Source of the DNA: Nocardia arthritidis
GTDB lineage: Bacteria > Actinomycetota > Actinomycetes > Mycobacteriales > Mycobacteriaceae
DNA: 64,000 nucleotides
Reading direction: 5' to 3'
Assembly (NCBI RefSeq): GCF_011801145.1
Contig: NZ_CP046172.1
Coordinates: 2,604,001-2,668,000, forward strand
Shown here: positions 63,379 to 64,000 of the stretch, in pieces
How positions within the stretch are numbered: position 1 is the first letter of the stretch
How the letters are laid out: every line of letters starts with the position of its first letter
Position numbers and translations under genes: made by a program
The notes under the pieces: model-generated
What the model was told of the DNA's origin: nothing
The model's database searches: none
Seen by the model: only the letters and a program-made list of their open reading frames with translations

Positions 63379-64000
63379 TTAGCTCGGGATGACGCCGGGT
63401 TGGTCGGTGTCGCCGCGGGGGGTGCTTCGGTCGACGGCTGGGATGGGGCCGGTTATGCCGGGTTGTCCGCCGGGGTCGGGGAGTGGGGCTGGTTGGCTCG
63501 GGGGTGGGATGACGCCGGGTTGGCTCGGTTGGGTCGGCGGTTGGCTGGGTGGGACCGGGGCCGGTTGTGGTGGCGGCGCTGGCTGTTGGGTTGGTTGCTG
63601 TGGTGGTGGTGCCGGTTGTTCGGTTGGTGGTGCGGGTTGTTGAGTTGGTGCGGGCTGCTGTGGTGGTGCCGGTTGTTCGGTTGATGGCGCTGGCTGTTGA
63701 GTCGGTGGTGCTGGCTGCTGCGTTGGTGCCGGTTGGTCGGTCGGCGGGGCCGGTTGTTGTGTCGACGGCGCCGATTGGGTTGGCGGCGTTGGCTGTTGGG
63801 TTGGGGGTGGTTGGGGGGACTCGGTGGAGGGGGCCGTTGGTGGAACCGGTTGGGGGGCCTGGTCTTTGGGGTGCGGGGTGGCCTGCTCTGGGACGGGCTG
63901 GGGCGTTTGGGTTTCCGGCGGGGGTGGGCCCTGTTGCGGACGCTGTGGTTGCTGATCCCGTTGCGGTGGTGCGGGTTCGGTTTGCTGCGGTTGGGTTCTG
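63379..64000 (-). CDS. Pro/Gln-rich protein, C-terminal part (5' end beyond window)
   Basis: On the minus strand a frame is open from the window edge to TAA at 63379-63381, giving 206 residues. It is dominated by repeats of the type QPAPPTQQPAP and EQPAPPQQPAP, with PQQGPPPPETQTPQPVPEQA nearer the edge. It ends in a less biased tail containing two QPGVIP motifs (about 40 residues apart) and the final residues DTDQPGVIPS. The strongly C/A-rich coding strand explains the G/T-rich look of the plus strand. This is a disordered wall-spanning or surface region of a longer protein; the domain it belongs to is not visible. Nothing in the tail looks like a membrane anchor or LPxTG site. Confidence 0.75.
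   Translation of the reverse strand, partial: RTQPQQTEPAPPQRDQQPQRPQQGPPPPETQTPQPVPEQATPHPKDQAPQPVPPTAPSTESPQPPPTQQPTPPTQSAPSTQQPAPPTDQPAPTQQPAPPTQQPAPSTEQPAPPQQPAPTQQPAPPTEQPAPPPQQPTQQPAPPPQPAPVPPSQPPTQPSQPGVIPPPSQPAPLPDPGGQPGITGPIPAVDRSTPRGDTDQPGVIPS

Noticed and set aside
63389..63643. Gly/Cys/Trp-rich 84-codon plus-strand frame near the window end
   Set aside because: It is the antisense of the Pro/Gln-rich minus-strand gene; its odd composition follows from the complementary codons.

Overview
The window looks like a chromosomal segment of a mycolic-acid actinomycete, most likely Nocardia or a close relative. It is GC-rich, uses many GTG starts and ATGA/GTGA gene overlaps, and encodes the actinobacterial integration host factor and the paired ClpP1/ClpP2 proteases. 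The backbone order (serine hydrolase, tig, clpP1, clpP2, clpX ... valS, folC, DUF4233, ndk, rne, rplU, rpmA, obgE, proB) resembles the one known from mycobacteria. No database search was possible; all family assignments come from reading motifs.

Layout. 1-2.2 kb: the 3' end of a cytochrome P450, a GGDEF protein, and the genes for tRNA-Gly(TCC) and tRNA-Pro(TGG). 2.2-3.1 kb: a G/T-rich stretch with hairpins, ten copies of a 7-bp repeat and the remnant of a short-chain dehydrogenase. 3.1-9.6 kb: a type VII secretion-associated, polymorphic-toxin-like locus with two YbaB-like proteins, a small WXG-like protein, a 1243-residue protein with a CpnT-type N-terminus and long coiled-coil repeats, and a protein with a YezG-like immunity domain. 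9.6-18.8 kb: a small secreted protein, an EstB/LipP-type serine hydrolase, two related GT2 glycosyltransferases, the RNA-repair pair Hen1-Pnkp, and an FKBP lipoprotein.

18.9-23.6 kb: protein quality control (tig, clpP1, clpP2, clpX). 23.7-30 kb: a short L7/L12-like protein, an Lrp regulator divergent from a LysE exporter, a hydrolase without its nucleophile, a membrane protein, a ketosteroid-isomerase-like protein and mIHF. 28.6-32.5 kb: a small membrane protein and an fdhF-like/fdhD pair. 32.7-40.7 kb: secreted or membrane Pro-rich proteins, a Ser/Thr kinase and an FHA protein, probably one signalling module. 40.8-42 kb: a nitroreductase divergent from a MarR regulator. 42.1-47 kb: a glycerol-lipid cluster (GlpD, TetR, an alkyl-DHAP-synthase-like flavoenzyme, a lipid kinase), with a large palindrome as likely operator, followed by an XRE-cupin regulator.

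47.6-62.4 kb: housekeeping genes (valS, folC, DUF4233, ndk, rne, rplU, rpmA, obgE, proB), interrupted by two paralogous tiny secreted peptides after DUF4233 and by an unknown repeat protein between obgE and proB. 62.4-63.4 kb holds two MITE-like elements with long inverted repeats. The window ends inside a Pro/Gln-rich gene on the minus strand.

The best candidates for undescribed biology are the type VII-associated locus (3.1-9.6 kb), the tiny secreted repeat peptides (52.9-53.7 kb), the dispersed hairpin-plus-promoter repeat upstream of ndk and the L12-like gene, and the MITE-like pair after proB.
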